From NCBI RefSeq assembly GCF_014851395.1, contig NW_024041150.1, forward strand, positions 5,953,508 to 6,017,507: 64,000 nt of DNA, in the 5' to 3' direction. This document shows, piece after piece, positions 12,334 through 25,011 of the stretch. Positions within the stretch are counted from its first letter, which is position 1, and every line of letters starts with the position of its first letter. A model generated the notes under the pieces. That model searched no databases and was not told where the DNA came from. It saw nothing but the letters and a program-made list of their open reading frames with translations. Both the position numbers and the translations under genes were made by a program. This stretch comes from Micropterus salmoides (Eukaryota > Chordata > Actinopteri > Centrarchiformes > Centrarchidae).

Positions 12334-13524
12334 ATGTCGCAGCAGGAGCAGAGTAATGCACCTGGCCCCAGTACTGTGTCTGCCACGCTAACGCCATCTA
12401 GAGGCTCATCCGCTTTGAGTGCCCCTACTGCTAGCACCACTGTAATTGGGAGGCTGATTTATGTGTCCCAGGAGAGAAAGTCTCCCAAGGTGAGCACAGG
12501 CATTGATTTGGATGAGTGGATTGAGGAAGCACAATCATAAATGACGGTGCGGCGCCTGTCCATCTCTGATCAGGCCTCCTTCTTCTTAATAAAGTATATC
12601 TTCTTGTTTAATCGCCTACAAGGGAAGCTAGGGAAGAGGTAAAGCACCGCCCTAGGGTAGAGCAAGAATACCCAGCGCAGATAATTTTAGTGTTGCAAGA
12701 GTTGTATGGTTGCTCACAGCTGTATGTAGCTTTGCAAGAGGCTTTCTTTTCCCGCAAGCAGCAAAAAGGACAGACTCTTCAGGAGTTCTCCTTGGCTCTG
12801 ATGTGCCTGATGGAGGCAATTAAACAACGTGCACCTGGTGGCATGGCAAATGCAGAGGTTTCGCTGCGGGATCAATTTGTAGAATATGTGTTAGCTGGGT
12901 CCCTTCATAGAGAGCTAAAGCGTTTTGTGCGCGGGCAGCCTACAGCTACCTTGCTTGAAGTTAGAGCTGAAGCAATGAGGTGGGAACGGAAGGGATCCCA
13001 CAGGGGTGGGAAAGGCCGTAGCTATTCTGTCCTCTCAGTGTTAGGTTTTCAGTTTGGAGTTAGGAGCAGCCCCCGGGAGGTGGTGAGTTCCCCCCAGTCG
13101 CCCGAAATGAGTGAGATGAGGGAGTCACTGAGGAATCAGCAGGACCAGCTAGAGCAGCTTACTCTGGCTATTGCTAGGCTACAGGGGTTCGCAGCAGTGC
13201 AACCACTCCCGTATAGGGGTCCAGTGGTATGTTTGAGATGCCTGCAGGCTCGTCATATTATGAGGGATTGTAATGGCCCTATTATATGCAGGCGTTGTCA
13301 TCAGCCTGGCCACTTTGCCAGAGTGTGTAATGGTGTACATGCTACTCCCCGTTCCCAGACAGATAGGCTGCCTCGGCTCCGCGGTCGGAAAAGTAGTGCC
13401 CACCGAATTGCAGGGCCACAGTTCAGGTGGGGCGTCCACTGGCTCAGAGGTTGTTTCTGATGTTTTCAGAAATGTGGCTAAACTAATGTCAAAGTGCCCA
13501 CATTTAGATGTGAGCTTAGTTCAG
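12334..13524 (+). pseudogene. Gypsy gag remnant with two CCHC zinc knuckles
   Basis: An N-terminal piece opens at 12334 and stops at 12540. The main piece (12690-13460) starts inside the capsid-like region (ELYGCSQLYVALQEAFFSR, TLQEFSLALMCLMEA). It ends with two nucleic-acid-binding knuckles, CLRCLQARHIMRDC and CRRCHQPGHFARVC, both fitting C-x2-C-x4-H-x4-C. Between the two pieces the frame is shifted. The gag/protease continuation is cut by the LINE at 13524 and resumes at 15442. In Gypsy elements gag packages the RNA genome; here it is not translatable as one protein. Confidence 0.8.
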
Positions 13525-15441
13525 TACACCTCAGTTTTTGTGAGGACATGTGTGTGCCAACTAAAACCTTCCGCACATACAACAGCCAAAAACCCTGGTT
13601 CACAGCGAAACTCAGGCAGCTTTGTCAGACCAAGGAGGAGGCCTTCAGAAGTGGGGACAGAGTCTTGTACAACCAGGCCAGGACACTGACTAAAGAGATC
13701 AAAGCTGCAAAGAGGTGCTCTGCTGAAAAGCTAAATAACAGCTTTGCAGCCAACGACCCAGGCCCATCGCTGTGACATCTCTAGTCATGAAGTCCTTTGA
13801 AAGACTGGTGTTGGCCCACCTGAAGGACATTACAGGCACCCTGCTGGACCCCCTGCAGTTTGCATACAGGGCTAACAGATCTGTGGATGATGCAGTCAAC
13901 TTGGGTCTGCATTACATCCTGCAACACCTTGACTCTCCAAGAACATATGCAAGGATCCTGTCTGTGGACTTCAACTCGGCGTTCAACAGCATCATCCCGG
14001 ACATACTCAGCACCAAACTCACCCAGCTCACTGTGCCAGCCTCCACCTGTCAGTGGATCATAGACTTCCTGACTGACAGGAGTCAGCAGGTGAGGCTGAT
14101 CACATCCAGCACCCGGACTATCAGCACTGGCGCCCCCCAGGGGTGTGTGCTCTCCCCACTGCTCTTCTCCCTCTACACCAACGACTGCACCTCAGGAGAC
14201 CCATCTGTCAACTCCTGAAGTTCGCTGACGACACAACGGTCATCGGCCTCATCCGGGACGGTGACGAGTTTGCCTACAGACGGGAGGTTGATCAGCTGGC
14301 TCTCTGGTGCGGTCAGAACAACCTGGAGCTTAACACGCTCAAAACTGTGGAGATGACCGTGGACTTCAGGAGGAGCCCCCCCACTCTGTCCCCCATCACC
14401 ATACTCAACAGCCCTGTGTCTGCTATGGAATCCTTCAGGTTCCTGGGATCCACTATATCCCAGGACCTGAAGTGGGAGCCCAACACTGACACCATCATCA
14501 AGAAGGCCCAGCAGAGGATGTACTTCCTGCGTCAGCTCAGGAAGCTCATCCTGCCTAAGTAGCTGCTGATCCACTTCTACACAGCCATCATCCAGTCTGT
14601 TCTCTGCACCTCCATCACTGTCTGATTTGGATCCGACACCAAAAAGGACAGGAGCAGACTACAACGGACAGTCAGGACTGCAGAAAAAATAATCGGTGCC
14701 AACCTGCCCTCCATTCAGGACTTATACATTTCCAGAGTCAGGAAACGGGCAGGAAACATCACTGCAGATCCATCTCACCCCGGACACAACCTGTTCCAGC
14801 TCCTCCTCTCTGGTAGGTGCTACAGAGCACTGTACGCCAAAACCAACAGACACAGAAGCAGTTTCTTCCCACAAGCCATTACTCTGATGAACAGCTGATT
14901 TCTGTGTCAGGAACAATTCCTGTGCAATAACCCAGTAACTCTGTCTCTAATCAGCCACCTGTTTACTGTTTACCACTTATTATTTATTTATTCACCATTC
15001 TCTATTTCAGTGCTGTTCATACTATGTCATATTGTATATACTGTATACCAATACACCTACTGTACCTCAGGTCTTAGGTCTTATTTTTTCCAGCATCCTT
15101 TGCACTATGTTCCACTGTGTACATGTGTACATGTATGCATGTATGTGTATGTGTACCTGTATATTCAACATGTACATAATGAGAATAATAGTTTACTCTT
15201 GCATCCTTTGCACTCTGATCACTGCACTATTTGTCAATATGTCTATATTGTTTTGTTCATAGTGTGTATATTAGTGTTGTCCATACTGTAGTTTGGGTCT
15301 GATTTTATTTTATTATTTTATTATTGTGTTATGGTATTTTTTTAAGAGTAAGCACATCATGAGCAATGTACAATCCTGAGTCAAATTTCTTGTGTGTACA
15401 CATACCTGGCAATAAAGCTGATTCTGATTCTGATTAAGCGG
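13525..15441 (+). mobile_element. Rex1-like LINE nested in the Gypsy element
   Basis: It starts in the endonuclease-RT linker (FCEDMCVPTKTF, NSQKPWFTAKLRQLCQTKEE), then jumps by an internal deletion to the RT. The RT reads LQFAYRANRSVDDAVNLGLHY, TGAPQGCVLSPLLFSLYTND, then after a frameshift at about 14218 LLKFADDTTVIGLI, and on to the C-terminal domain. The 3' end is 'aataaagctgattctgattc'. A 7-bp candidate target duplication, AGTTCAG, stands at 13518-13524 and 15442-15448. It is 5'-truncated and dead. It shares its family with 8405-10230 and 47345-48240, both on the other strand. Confidence 0.85.
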
Positions 15442-15964
15442 AGTTCAGGTGCCTTGTTTGGTGGACACTGTTTCTATAGTGTCTACTGTCACCGAGAGCT
15501 TTTTCCACCAGCATTTTGAGTGGTGGGGGCCAAGACCGTGTCTATGCATGTCACTGGCTGAAGTTGATTACCTGGGTAATTTGGAGTTGGAGTTTGAGCT
15601 TTGTGGTAAGTTAATGCCTCAGTGTGGGATCCTGGTGGTGAGAGAACCCCCTGGGGATGTATCTGAACAAGCTCCTGGTGTGTCAGGGATTATGCAACAT
15701 GGCCTGGCATTGTTCGAGTCCCCTCCAGTAGCTGAAGCCCCACAGTCATTGTTACAGGCATTGCAGAAGTGTCACCAAGTTGATGCACAAACCCATACCA
15801 GTGTCACAGGTAAGTTTAAGCTTCGAGGTAAGCAGGCTTATCGGATTCCAGGTGATGTGATGAAGGAAGTTGCCGCTACATGCGCCGAGCGCCTGGCCTC
15901 TGGTTTGCGTGTGCGGTTGCTTGTGTCTCTGGGTTTGGTTTGGGTGATGGGTGGCACGATTTAA
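15442..15964 (+). pseudogene. Gypsy protease-region remnant
   Basis: Resumption of the Gypsy coding region after the LINE. The motif VPCLVDTVSIVSTVTESFF is a retroviral-type aspartic protease active-site region, with DT(V/G)S: the usual glycine appears as valine, so the site looks mutated. It is followed by a conserved LxFxLCGK-like sheet and QALQKCHQV, then RIPGDVMKEVA. The piece ends at a stop at 15964. Confidence 0.7.
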
Positions 15965-16599
15965 ATTCCCATTGTTAATGTGAGGACTCTAGAGGTGTTA
16001 CTCTGTCCCCGCACCATTATTGTCAGATTGGATGTGGTTAATGTTAGCCTTCCTGCGGGGGTCACTGAGGTGCCCACTGGTGAGAATATTTCTCAAGGGG
16101 CTTTGTTGATGTAACAAGGAAAGGTAAGACAGGTCTAGCTAAGAGTAATTTAGCTGACTCCATAAGTGTTTTCTGACCTTCCAGCTCTAGGTATTTCTCA
16201 CATGTACTTGTCCTTGTCAGGGAGACAACAATAGACTGATAAGGTAGAGACAGTAGCTCATGCGTCAGGTTAGCAGATATCAGTGTTCTCTGGGAATCTT
16301 ACAAGGTTGAGTCTCACAAGAATGTTTACAAGAACTCATTGGCTCCACAGATTAGAGAACAACTCAATGGTACTGATAGATTCCAACATGACGAAGCATT
16401 GGAGTCTAAACATTAGATTGATTAGTTGTTCTAGGTTAAGGCCAGTTAAAGATTACCTAATAGGGAAACCTACAGGCACTAGGGGGAAGACAGAAACCTA
16501 AAAGGGACCAAAAGATGTTCTCCTACAGATTTGGTGTTGGCATTTGACGTGTTCACATGCTGTATGCTGGCACTGCATCTCCTCGGCTGGGCTCAATAA

Positions 16600-18900
16600 A
16601 CCATGCTGTTAAGTCTTCATCAGTCTCTGAAACTTCTTCACACCTGAACCTGGCTCACAATTTCTTCAACACCCACGAGTGTAGCCATGGTGAGCCCTCA
16701 GTTTGCTTCTCCTACTGTGTCAGATCAGCTAGCAGCCGTGGATTTGCTAGCAGTGCCAGTTGAAGACCAGGGTCAGGTGAAGTCGCTGCTCAGAAAATAT
16801 ACCTCCGTCCAATGATGGTGATTTCGGTTGCACTGATTTGATAGCTCACAAGATCCCTTGTAAGTATGAGGTTGTGAAGGAGCACATTAATCAGTTGCTA
16901 CGGGCCTAGGTGATTCGAGAGAACACCAGCCCTCATGCTTCCCCCATCTTGCTGGTTCGGAAGAAGGATGGTAGCTTGCGCATCAAGCAAGACACATAAG
17001 GATGCCTTCCCTTTGCCACGGATTGAGGAGTCGTTGGACTCATCAACTGGTGTCCGCTGGTTTTCTACCTTACATCTGGCCAGTGGGTACAACCAAGTCC
17101 CCATTGCAGAGAAAGATTGTGCTAAAACTGCCTTTTTGGGTGGAACCGGATGCCCTTTGGCCTTTGTAACGCCCCCAGCACCTTGAGGTCATTTCTTGGG
17201 TTTGTCAACTGCTATCGGCGGTTTGTGGAAGGCTTCGCCAAGATGGCGGAACCTTTGCACAAGTTGGTGGCAGAGAATGAAGTTACCATGTCCAGAGACA
17301 GTGTAGAGCAGCATGTTGGAGAGAGGTGGAGAGAGGAGTGCAACCGCAGTTTTGAGGCCTTGAAGACTAAGACTATACTGACTTCTCGCTGCCTTTGTGT
17401 TGGAGGTCAACGCAAGTTTCAGGGTTCTAGGGGCCGTACTGTCCCAGAAGTAAGATGGCAAGCTCCATCCCATCGCTTACGCCAGCAGAGGGCTGAGGCT
17501 CGCTGAGTGCAACATGTCCAACTATAGCTCCATGAAATTGGAGTTTTTGGCGTTCAAGTGGGCCATGACTCGAAAGTTCCGTACCTGCTGGGCTGTGACT
17601 GTGAGGTTTATATGGACAAAAACCCCCTTAGCCATTTATCAACTGCCAAGCCGGGAGCCATGGAGCAGCGGTGGGCAGCCCAATTTGCAGCTTTTGACTT
17701 CAAGGTCAAGTACCAATATAGTAAGAGCAACGGAAATGCAGATGCACTCTCTCGTCAGTATCCATCCGGGGGTGAAGATTTGGAAGTTATGTTGCCTGGG
17801 ACCTCTCTTCCAAAACCTCTGCGACAAGAACTCCAGGCTAGAAAGGTTCAGGCCACCCAAGCAGCTGTCATGGTGTTGCCACAGTATTTCCCTGCTGACA
17901 TGAGTGATCTTCAACAGGCTGATCCAGTGATCCGAGCAGTGGTGACATTCTGGAAACATAACCAGTGTCCCATCCAAGAGGAGCAGAAGCTATAAAGTCA
18001 GCTGGCTCAGATGCTGCTCCAGCAATGGGACCGCCTGGTTGAAAAAGATGGAGTGCAAAGTGCTTCACCCTGATGGTGCTGAAGCACTGTACCGAGTACT
18101 TTTCCCAGCTATCTTGAAGGAGGAGGTGCTAACCCAGATGCACCAGGAGCATGTCCATCAAGGGGTGGAGAGAACCTTACAGCTGTTACAATAGTGGTGT
18201 TACTGGCCAAAGATGTCTGCTGAGGTGGTGCATTTGTGCCAAGCCTGTGAGAGGTGCCAATAAGTCAAAGACACTCAGCCGGCTGCCCGGAGCTACATGG
18301 AGCATTTGTTGGCTTCACAGCCTTATGAAATCTTGGCCATCAATTACACCATGCTGGAGCCCGCTAGAAATGGCTTGGAAAATGTGCTGGTGATGGCCGA
18401 TGTGTTCAGCAAACACACGCTTGCTGTGCCCACTAGAGACCGACGTGCTGACACAGTGGCGAAAGCACTGGTGAATGAATGGTTTCCTCTATCTATTTTT
18501 GCCTCTATTCTGATCAAGGCCGCAATTTTGAGAGTTCCCTCATCCAGTAGCTTTTCAGCCTGTATGCCATCAAGAAGTCCCACACCACTCCTTACCATCC
18601 GGCAGGAAACGGCCAGTGCGAGCGCTTCAGCCGAACCCTTCATAACCTCTTGCTGGTGACCCGGAAGAGAGATTGGAATGACTGCTTGCCACAAGTGCTC
18701 CATTGCTACAACACCATGCCGCACCAGACTACGGGGGAGTCTCCTGATGTTTGTCCGAGAGCCCTGGCTTCCAGTCGATTTCCAGAACATGCCGGTGGTA
18801 GTGTGCACGAGTGGATCCAGGAACATTAGTCTCGGTTGCTGACAGCTTTTGAAGGGGCTAAAAAGCGGTTGAGGGCAGTGGCGGAGCGCTGAAAGAAAAA
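16600..18900 (+). pseudogene. Gypsy pol remnant: RT, RNase H, integrase
   Basis: Fragments in different frames follow the canonical order. RT: SPHASPILLVRKKDG (16930), KDAFPLPRIEESLDS (16997), STLHLASGYNQVPI (17070), MPFGLCNAPST (17150). The YxDD segment is deleted, because the text jumps straight to LRSFLGFVNCYRRFV. RNase H connection: SNYSSMKLEFLAFKWAM, then AAFDFKVKYQYSKSNGNADA with LSRQ (17690-17755). Integrase: MADVFSKHTLAVPTRD (18390) and TPYHPAGNGQCERF-like coding near 18590-18630. Multiple stops and frameshifts and the missing catalytic RT loop make it inactive. Confidence 0.8.
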
Positions 18901-19410
18901 ACATGACCAGCATGTGCGAAGTGTAACACTGGAGGAGGGTCAACATCCACTCTACACGATCGCACCTGCTGACAACCCATCTAGGGTGCGACAGGTCCAT
19001 CGCAACTCCAGCCCACTCTTCCTCCGCTGCTTCCATTATTCGAGCAGGCCCCTGTGGAGCCACGCCCTTCAAGGGTCTTCAACCATGACAGCACCGACCA
19101 GTTACCTGTTGCGTCACCAGCTACCCTACCCAGTCAGGCAGACACCAGCGGAACAGCAGCGTGACAGACCGTCCATTCCAGTGCTGGCCAACATTCCAGT
19201 GTTCATCATCTGCCTCGGTCGGTGGGGGGAGCAGTTACGGAGGCTTCTAGCACTGAGAGTGTTGTGTCTCAGGTGGTTACATGTTTTCGAGCATGGTGCT
19301 AAGGTTAGGGGTCGGTATGTGTTTGTTGCTCTTTCACTTGGCTCCTCATCCTGGCAGTTTGTTGCATATATGCCTGGTCTCTTCGGCGTCCCCATGTGTG
19401 TGTGTGTGTG

Positions 19411-19643
19411 TGGATTCCCCATCTCTGGGTCGTACGTCCGTCTTCCTCCGCTACTCAGCATGGAATCACCCTCATTCTCCCCACTGTCCTGCCTCTCTTT
19501 GATATCTGAGTTGCAACTTTGCAATAGTTGAATTTCATCCTATCTGAATTATCTCTGTGATATCTGAAATGTGTTACTCTTTGGTCAACCGCCTCCCCAG
19601 GTGGCGTAGCTGCAGTTAACAGTAATAATAAATAGTGCCAGTG
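19411..19643 (+). repeat. 3' LTR (alignable part) of the Gypsy element
   Basis: See the 5' LTR for the matching words. A short (TG)n run at 19396-19412 stands at its left part and 'aaatagtgccag' at its right end. After 19643 similarity to the 5' LTR stops, so either the LTR ends here or this copy is truncated. Confidence 0.7.
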
Positions 19644-19865
19644 TTTTGTTTCTCTACTCTTCAGAAGAGTTATAAAATCCAAGGTTGAGGAACATACTCA
19701 ATTGAAAGAACTGACCAGATCATTTGTGTCAGAGATGTCATGAAGCACATTGCCAAGAGAATTCAATAGAGTACAGAATTTAGAGGATCTCTGTTCATTG
19801 ACGATGCAGGTATACTTTGAGCAAGACTGACCAATGATAATTTAACACCAACAACTAACAACCAG

Positions 19866-20996
19866 GTCCCAGAACCAGTTTGGTCATGGTGATGAGTTTG
19901 ACCAGACACTTGTTGAAAGTACTGGGACATCTACACATTTATCTACAGGAACTTTTATGACATCCCATTCTAAATCCATAGCCAATAATATGAATATAAC
20001 AGCTTCCACTCTTCTGAGAAGCCTTTCTACAAAGTTTTGGAAGTGTGTCTGTGGGAATTTGTGTCGATTCATCCAGAAGAACTTTTGTGTGAGGGCAGAC
20101 ACTGATGTTGGACGAGATGGACTCCTTTCAGTTCATCCTAAAGTTGTTCGATAGGGTTTGATCAAGGTTCTGTGTGGGCCAGTAAAGTTCATCCACACAG
20201 AAGTCATCCAACCATGCCTTGCTTTGTGCACTCGGGAACTTCACGTCATTCTGGAACAGAAAAGGCCCTTCCTCAAACTGTTCCCACCAGCTGAAAGCAT
20301 AGATTTTTTCTTTAGGCTTTAAAATTTCTGTTCAGTGGAACTCAGGGGCGTAGGCCAACCCCAGAAACACAGTCCCACAGCATTATCCCTCCTCCACCAA
20401 ACAGTCAGGCAGTTAACGTTCGCCAAACCCAGACTCATCCATCAGAGTGCCACATAGAGAAGCGTGATTCATCATTCCACAGAACACATTTCCACTGCTC
20501 CAGAGTCATGTGGCGCAGGGCATTACACCCCTCTATCTGCTACTTGGCATTGTGCTTGGTGATGTAAGGTTTGCATGCAGCTGCTCGGCCATAAAAACTC
20601 ATATCATGAAGCTCCCGGCACACAGTTTTTGTGCTGATGCTAATGCCAGAGGAGGTTTGGAACTCTGCAGTCATTGAATCAGCAGAGCGTTGGCAACTTT
20701 AACTATGTGCCCCGCTCAGTGACTTTACGTTGTCTGCCACTTCAGGGCTGAGTTGTTGTTTTTCTGAAACGCTTCCACTTTGCAATAATACTACTTACAG
20801 TCGCGCATGGAATATCTAGGAGGGAAGACATTTCGTGAACTGACTTGCTGCAACGGTGGAATCCAATTGCAGTACTAAGCTCGAATTCAGTGAGCTCTTT
20901 TTCTGCTTGGCCTATACCTGTGCCAATGGGAGTGAATTAAACACTTGCATTCAATGATTAACAGGTGAGTCCTAATAATTTTGTCCATATAGTGTA
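19866..20996 (-). mobile_element. Tc1/mariner-like DNA transposon remnant
   Basis: The minus strand contains a decayed IS630/Tc1-type transposase: near 20455-20490 it reads VLWNDESRFS-like, the WxDESRF block of this superfamily, and further fragments follow towards 19870. One terminus near 20978-20996 reads (minus strand) 'tacactatatggacaaaat', a Tc1-like end known in fish. The opposite terminus is not recognisable. No intact ORF. Confidence 0.6.
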
Positions 20997-21179
20997 TTTG
21001 GGTGCATTTAAAGTGCTTCCTATAGACAACTACTAGACCACCACCACCACTACACTCCCTGGCCGGCTACAACATAATTGCAGTCTGGAGGGCACAATTC
21101 AGTAAGCTCACTGTGATCAGAATGTAACAAGGGTTCTGTTAAAAACAAAATCTAAATCAGTAAAGAGATTAAATCATTT

Positions 21180-21345
21180 GGCTATCGCCATTTTGGGGGT
21201 AATGATGATGCAGTGGATAAGAAAACATGCCTTTGGTGTGAGAGATCCAGGTTTGATTCCCACTGTGACATGTTCACCAATGTGTCCCTGAGCAAAACAC
21301 TCAACTCCTAGTTGCTTGAGAGGCGTCCAGAAAATCTCTGACATA
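21180..21345 (+). mobile_element. tRNA-derived SINE
   Basis: 'gatgcagtggataagaaaac' (A-box side), then 'tttggtgtgagagatccagg' and 'tttgattccc' (B-box side). It goes on to 'gtgtccctgagcaaaacact' and 'aactcctagttgc'. The same family lies inverted at 39595-39790 and 39795-39955. Confidence 0.75.
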
Positions 21346-21351
21346 CATTCA

Positions 21352-21440
21352 CTGGCCACTTTATCAGGTACACGTTGCTAGTACCAGGTTGGACCCCCTT
21401 TTGCCTTCAGAACTGCCTTGATTCTTCGTTGCATACTTTT
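21352..21440 (+). mobile_element. Terminal fragment of a Tc1-like transposon
   Basis: 'cactggccactttatcaggt' and 'gttggacccccttttgcctt' form the terminal part of a widespread fish Tc1-like family. An internal piece of what seems the same family is at 51425-51640. Confidence 0.5.
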
Positions 21441-21972
21441 AATTAGGTGAAGGAAACCACAATCAGATTTGTTTAACTACATTTTTCACTTGCAAAACTG
21501 GTGAAATTTGACTGTAACAAGCTGTTAAGTATGAAGTTATAAATAAATAAGAAAGTTATACTGCGGCTTGGACTTTTAAGAATAGAGTCCTGATATTTAG
21601 AACATGCTTATAAAGGCTTTTTTTTCTGTCTACCCAACGTTAATCCACTGAGAGGTATTTATAGTGATGTTTCTCAGGAAATGATGAAAGCTGAGATGCA
21701 GAACTGTGTTGTTTGTTATTGTTGATTAAAAGTCTCAGGAGGACAGTGATATAACCAAATACAAGTTACAGTCCGTTAATGATTCAGTTAAATAAGCAGT
21801 TAAAATATGATTGTGATGATTATTGATATGATTGTGGGTAAACTATAGGTACACTGTGTTTGTGTGAACTTCACCTCACAGCTTTAGTGATGTCACTGAA
21901 CAATGTTAGGTAGATATTAAAAACCTGCTCACTTTAATAACCTGATCTCTCAAACAGGTTTCACTCTGAAGA

Positions 21973-24900
21973 ATGGAAGGTCTCTACTTTAACAGCACCT
22001 CACAGAACCAAAGCTATAACTACAGCTACAGCATCTGCAACTATCAGAGTTACATCAACATCACTGTGACCGACTATAGTTACAACTTCACCTCTTCCTA
22101 CTATGATTACAGCGAGTTCGAGGAGTATTGCAAAAAACTTTTCATCGTGTATGTGGTGACATGCATAATCATCGCTATCGGCCTTCCTCTGATCCTGGTG
22201 GCCATCTATGCTCTTTATTCTATGGTATGTACATTCTGACTGAGAGTTATTTATTTCCTGTCTGTGTTGTGTGTCTGTCCTACAGTCTGTCTGTCTGTAC
22301 AGGATCTGGATCTAGTTTTGGGGCTAGGTCCCCTGGGGGCTTAGAGGAATAATTGACTCCATAATTAAAATATACATGAAGCTGATTGGACCCTAAACAG
22401 ATGCAGTTTCCATGTGTGGCTCCATCCAGCCTTCTCTTAAACTGTTGAAGTTAATGGCACCATTTAGTTACAGCTCAAGACAAACATCAAACAGTCAGAG
22501 CAGTTTTAGCAGCAGTATTTTTTATTTTTTTTTATCAAAATACAACAACTGCAATAACACACTCTCTTCCACAAAAAGAGCATGTTAATGCAACCACTCA
22601 CTGCTTACCCGGAGCCACAGTCTTGACACTCCTGGATAGGCTCCCGAGGCTGCTGAGCTCACTTCCACCCACCATTCATCGAGTAATTGTCCATGTGGGG
22701 ACAAACGATGCAGCTCGTGAGCAGTCAGAGCTGACCAAAAAGGATTTTAATGACCTTATAAACTTTTTAAGCACATGTGGAAAGTCCGTCTTTATGTCTG
22801 GTCCTATTCCCACACTGGCCCGTGGAGCAGGGTGCTTCTCCAGAATCCTTAGCCTCCATACCTGGTTAAACTCCACCTGCAGAGCATGCAATATCAGTTT
22901 TATAGAAAATTTTAAACTGTTCTGGGGGCGTTCCTCCCTTTTAAATACAGATGGAGTCCACCCAAACAGGCTGCGTAGCCAAACACTAGCGGCACTGGCA
23001 GCACGCTGTACAGTCCGCTCCACGTGAATGACTATTTACATCACACACACCCTCACTGGAATCTTCTTCACGTCTCACACTGCCAGCTCAGAGTACAGTT
23101 ACTCCGCCTACCGCCCCCTGCTGGCCTCATCTGCCATTACACCACTCCAGTTCACCTATACAAACTGTGCACAGCGCATCCTGCCCACAAAATGCTGGCT
23201 CTTCTATTATACCTGTCATCATCACAAAAAGGAGGTACGTCAAACATTACCAAGTGTGGGACCCACAGTAATTGTTAATGGACTCTGTTAGGCATGTTGA
23301 TGGACACATAACAGTGGGCACCCCCCCATTCTAATGTAGTATTTTAATTGTTTTGATTGGTTGCTTTAGTAATCTAATGTATATGCTATTGTACAATAAC
23401 AACTGTAATATTTTAGTAGGTCAGTTTATGGGCATAATGTGTAAGGCTCACACAGGCACTTTGGGCAGCGTGTGGGGTCCTTCTGGTTAGACAGGAGGGC
23501 ACACACGTCAGTCAGTAGACGTAAACAGCCTGCTGTACGTAGAGACAACGTTCTGCTGATGTGCTTGTGTTTCTGTATTTACAGAATACGAAAGTACAGG
23601 AGTTATTGTAAACTTATGCACGCCTGGAAGTCCCTTTTGTGTCCAAGTGTGCAAAACATGGTACAAACTTTTATAACCTCAGATCCCTGTACACACACGA
23701 ATCACCATATGCTCCTCCAGTGACTCTAAGTATTAATGTCAGATCTCTTTTAAATAAGACCTTTCTTGTTAATGATTTGATCTTAGATAATAATATTGAT
23801 TTTATGTTTTTAACCGAGACATGGTTTAACACAGATGCCCCAGCCACACTTATTGAGGCCTCATCACCAAACTACCACTTCGCATACTCCACTAGGAAAG
23901 ACAAGACGGGTGGGGGTACAGCAACCATCCTGTCAACCTCATTTGTGAATACACATCCTTTGAATATCACGCACTTAATCTTAACAACCCTCCAATATTG
24001 TGTATGGTAGTTTATAGGCCTCCCAAACGATGTCCATCTTTTATTTCAGATTTTTCAGTCTTCAATCATCCACACAAATTTTAGCAGAGTAATTATTTTA
24101 GGTGATTTTAACTTACACAATGATAACACTTCCGACTTTTATGCTGAGGGATTTTTAATCTTGTTTAACTGTATGAATTTTATCCAGCACGTTACAGAAC
24201 CTACGCGCAACAGAGGCCACATTTTGGACCTAGTAATAACCTATGGCTTGTCGGCTCACGTTTCCTCTGTTGTGGATGTAGGTGTGTCTGATCACTCCTG
24301 TGTATTTTTTTTTTTTAACCATAAATGACTTTATAAAACAAGATATTCAAGATCGAACTGTGAGGAAACGCTATCTTACTTCTGAAGTGACAACTAATTT
24401 TATTAATTTATTATATGATATTCCTGCCGATATACTACCTTCCTCCTGTGATTTTATTGTAGATAGTTTTAACAGTAAACTTAGGTCAACCCTTGACTTA
24501 GTGGCACCTCTGAAACTGAAAAAGATAAAGACTATATCTACACCTCCCTGGAGAAATGAGAAACCAAACAATTAAGAAGAAAAATGCAGAATAGCAAAGG
24601 AAAGAACAAAATAACAGTAAATTACCACATTTTTCATGAACAGTTGAAAGCATATAATAAGGCAGTTAGAGACGCAAGACACGCACACTTCTCCAAAGTC
24701 ATTGCAGACAACCAGAACAACCCTAAAGTCCTCTTCTCAACAATTGATCGCTTAATTAACCCTGTTTTAACAAAACCTAACCCCTATCCTAAAGTCTCTG
24801 CATTGGCTTCCAGTTGATTTTAGAATTGATTTTAAAATCCTTTTACTACTTTATAAGTCATTTAATGGTATTGGTCCAGAATACTTAGCAGATTTGCTTT

Positions 24901-24979
24901 TACCTTATGAACCTACTAGAACCCTCAGGTCCTCTGGTAGTGGTTTTCTAATTATTCCTAAAGCCTCAACTAAGTGCTG

Positions 24980-25011
<32 letters not shown>

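Larger units (their letters stand above)
11655..19643 (+). mobile_element. Ty3/Gypsy LTR retrotransposon, decayed, carrying a nested LINE
   Basis: Similar LTRs flank the element: the alignable part runs about 11727-11976 against 19411-19643. They share 'ctttgatatctgagttgc', 'ttggtcaacc' and 'aaatagtgccag'. Between them, in order, are gag with two CCHC knuckles, a protease-like region, RT, RNase H-like and integrase-like fragments, all on the plus strand and all broken. A LINE occupies 13525-15441. Without it the interior is about 5.5 kb, normal for Gypsy. Exact LTR ends, primer-binding site and target duplication could not be fixed by eye. It lies between the unit A 5' block and the first coding exon of GPCR copy A. 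Confidence 0.85.
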
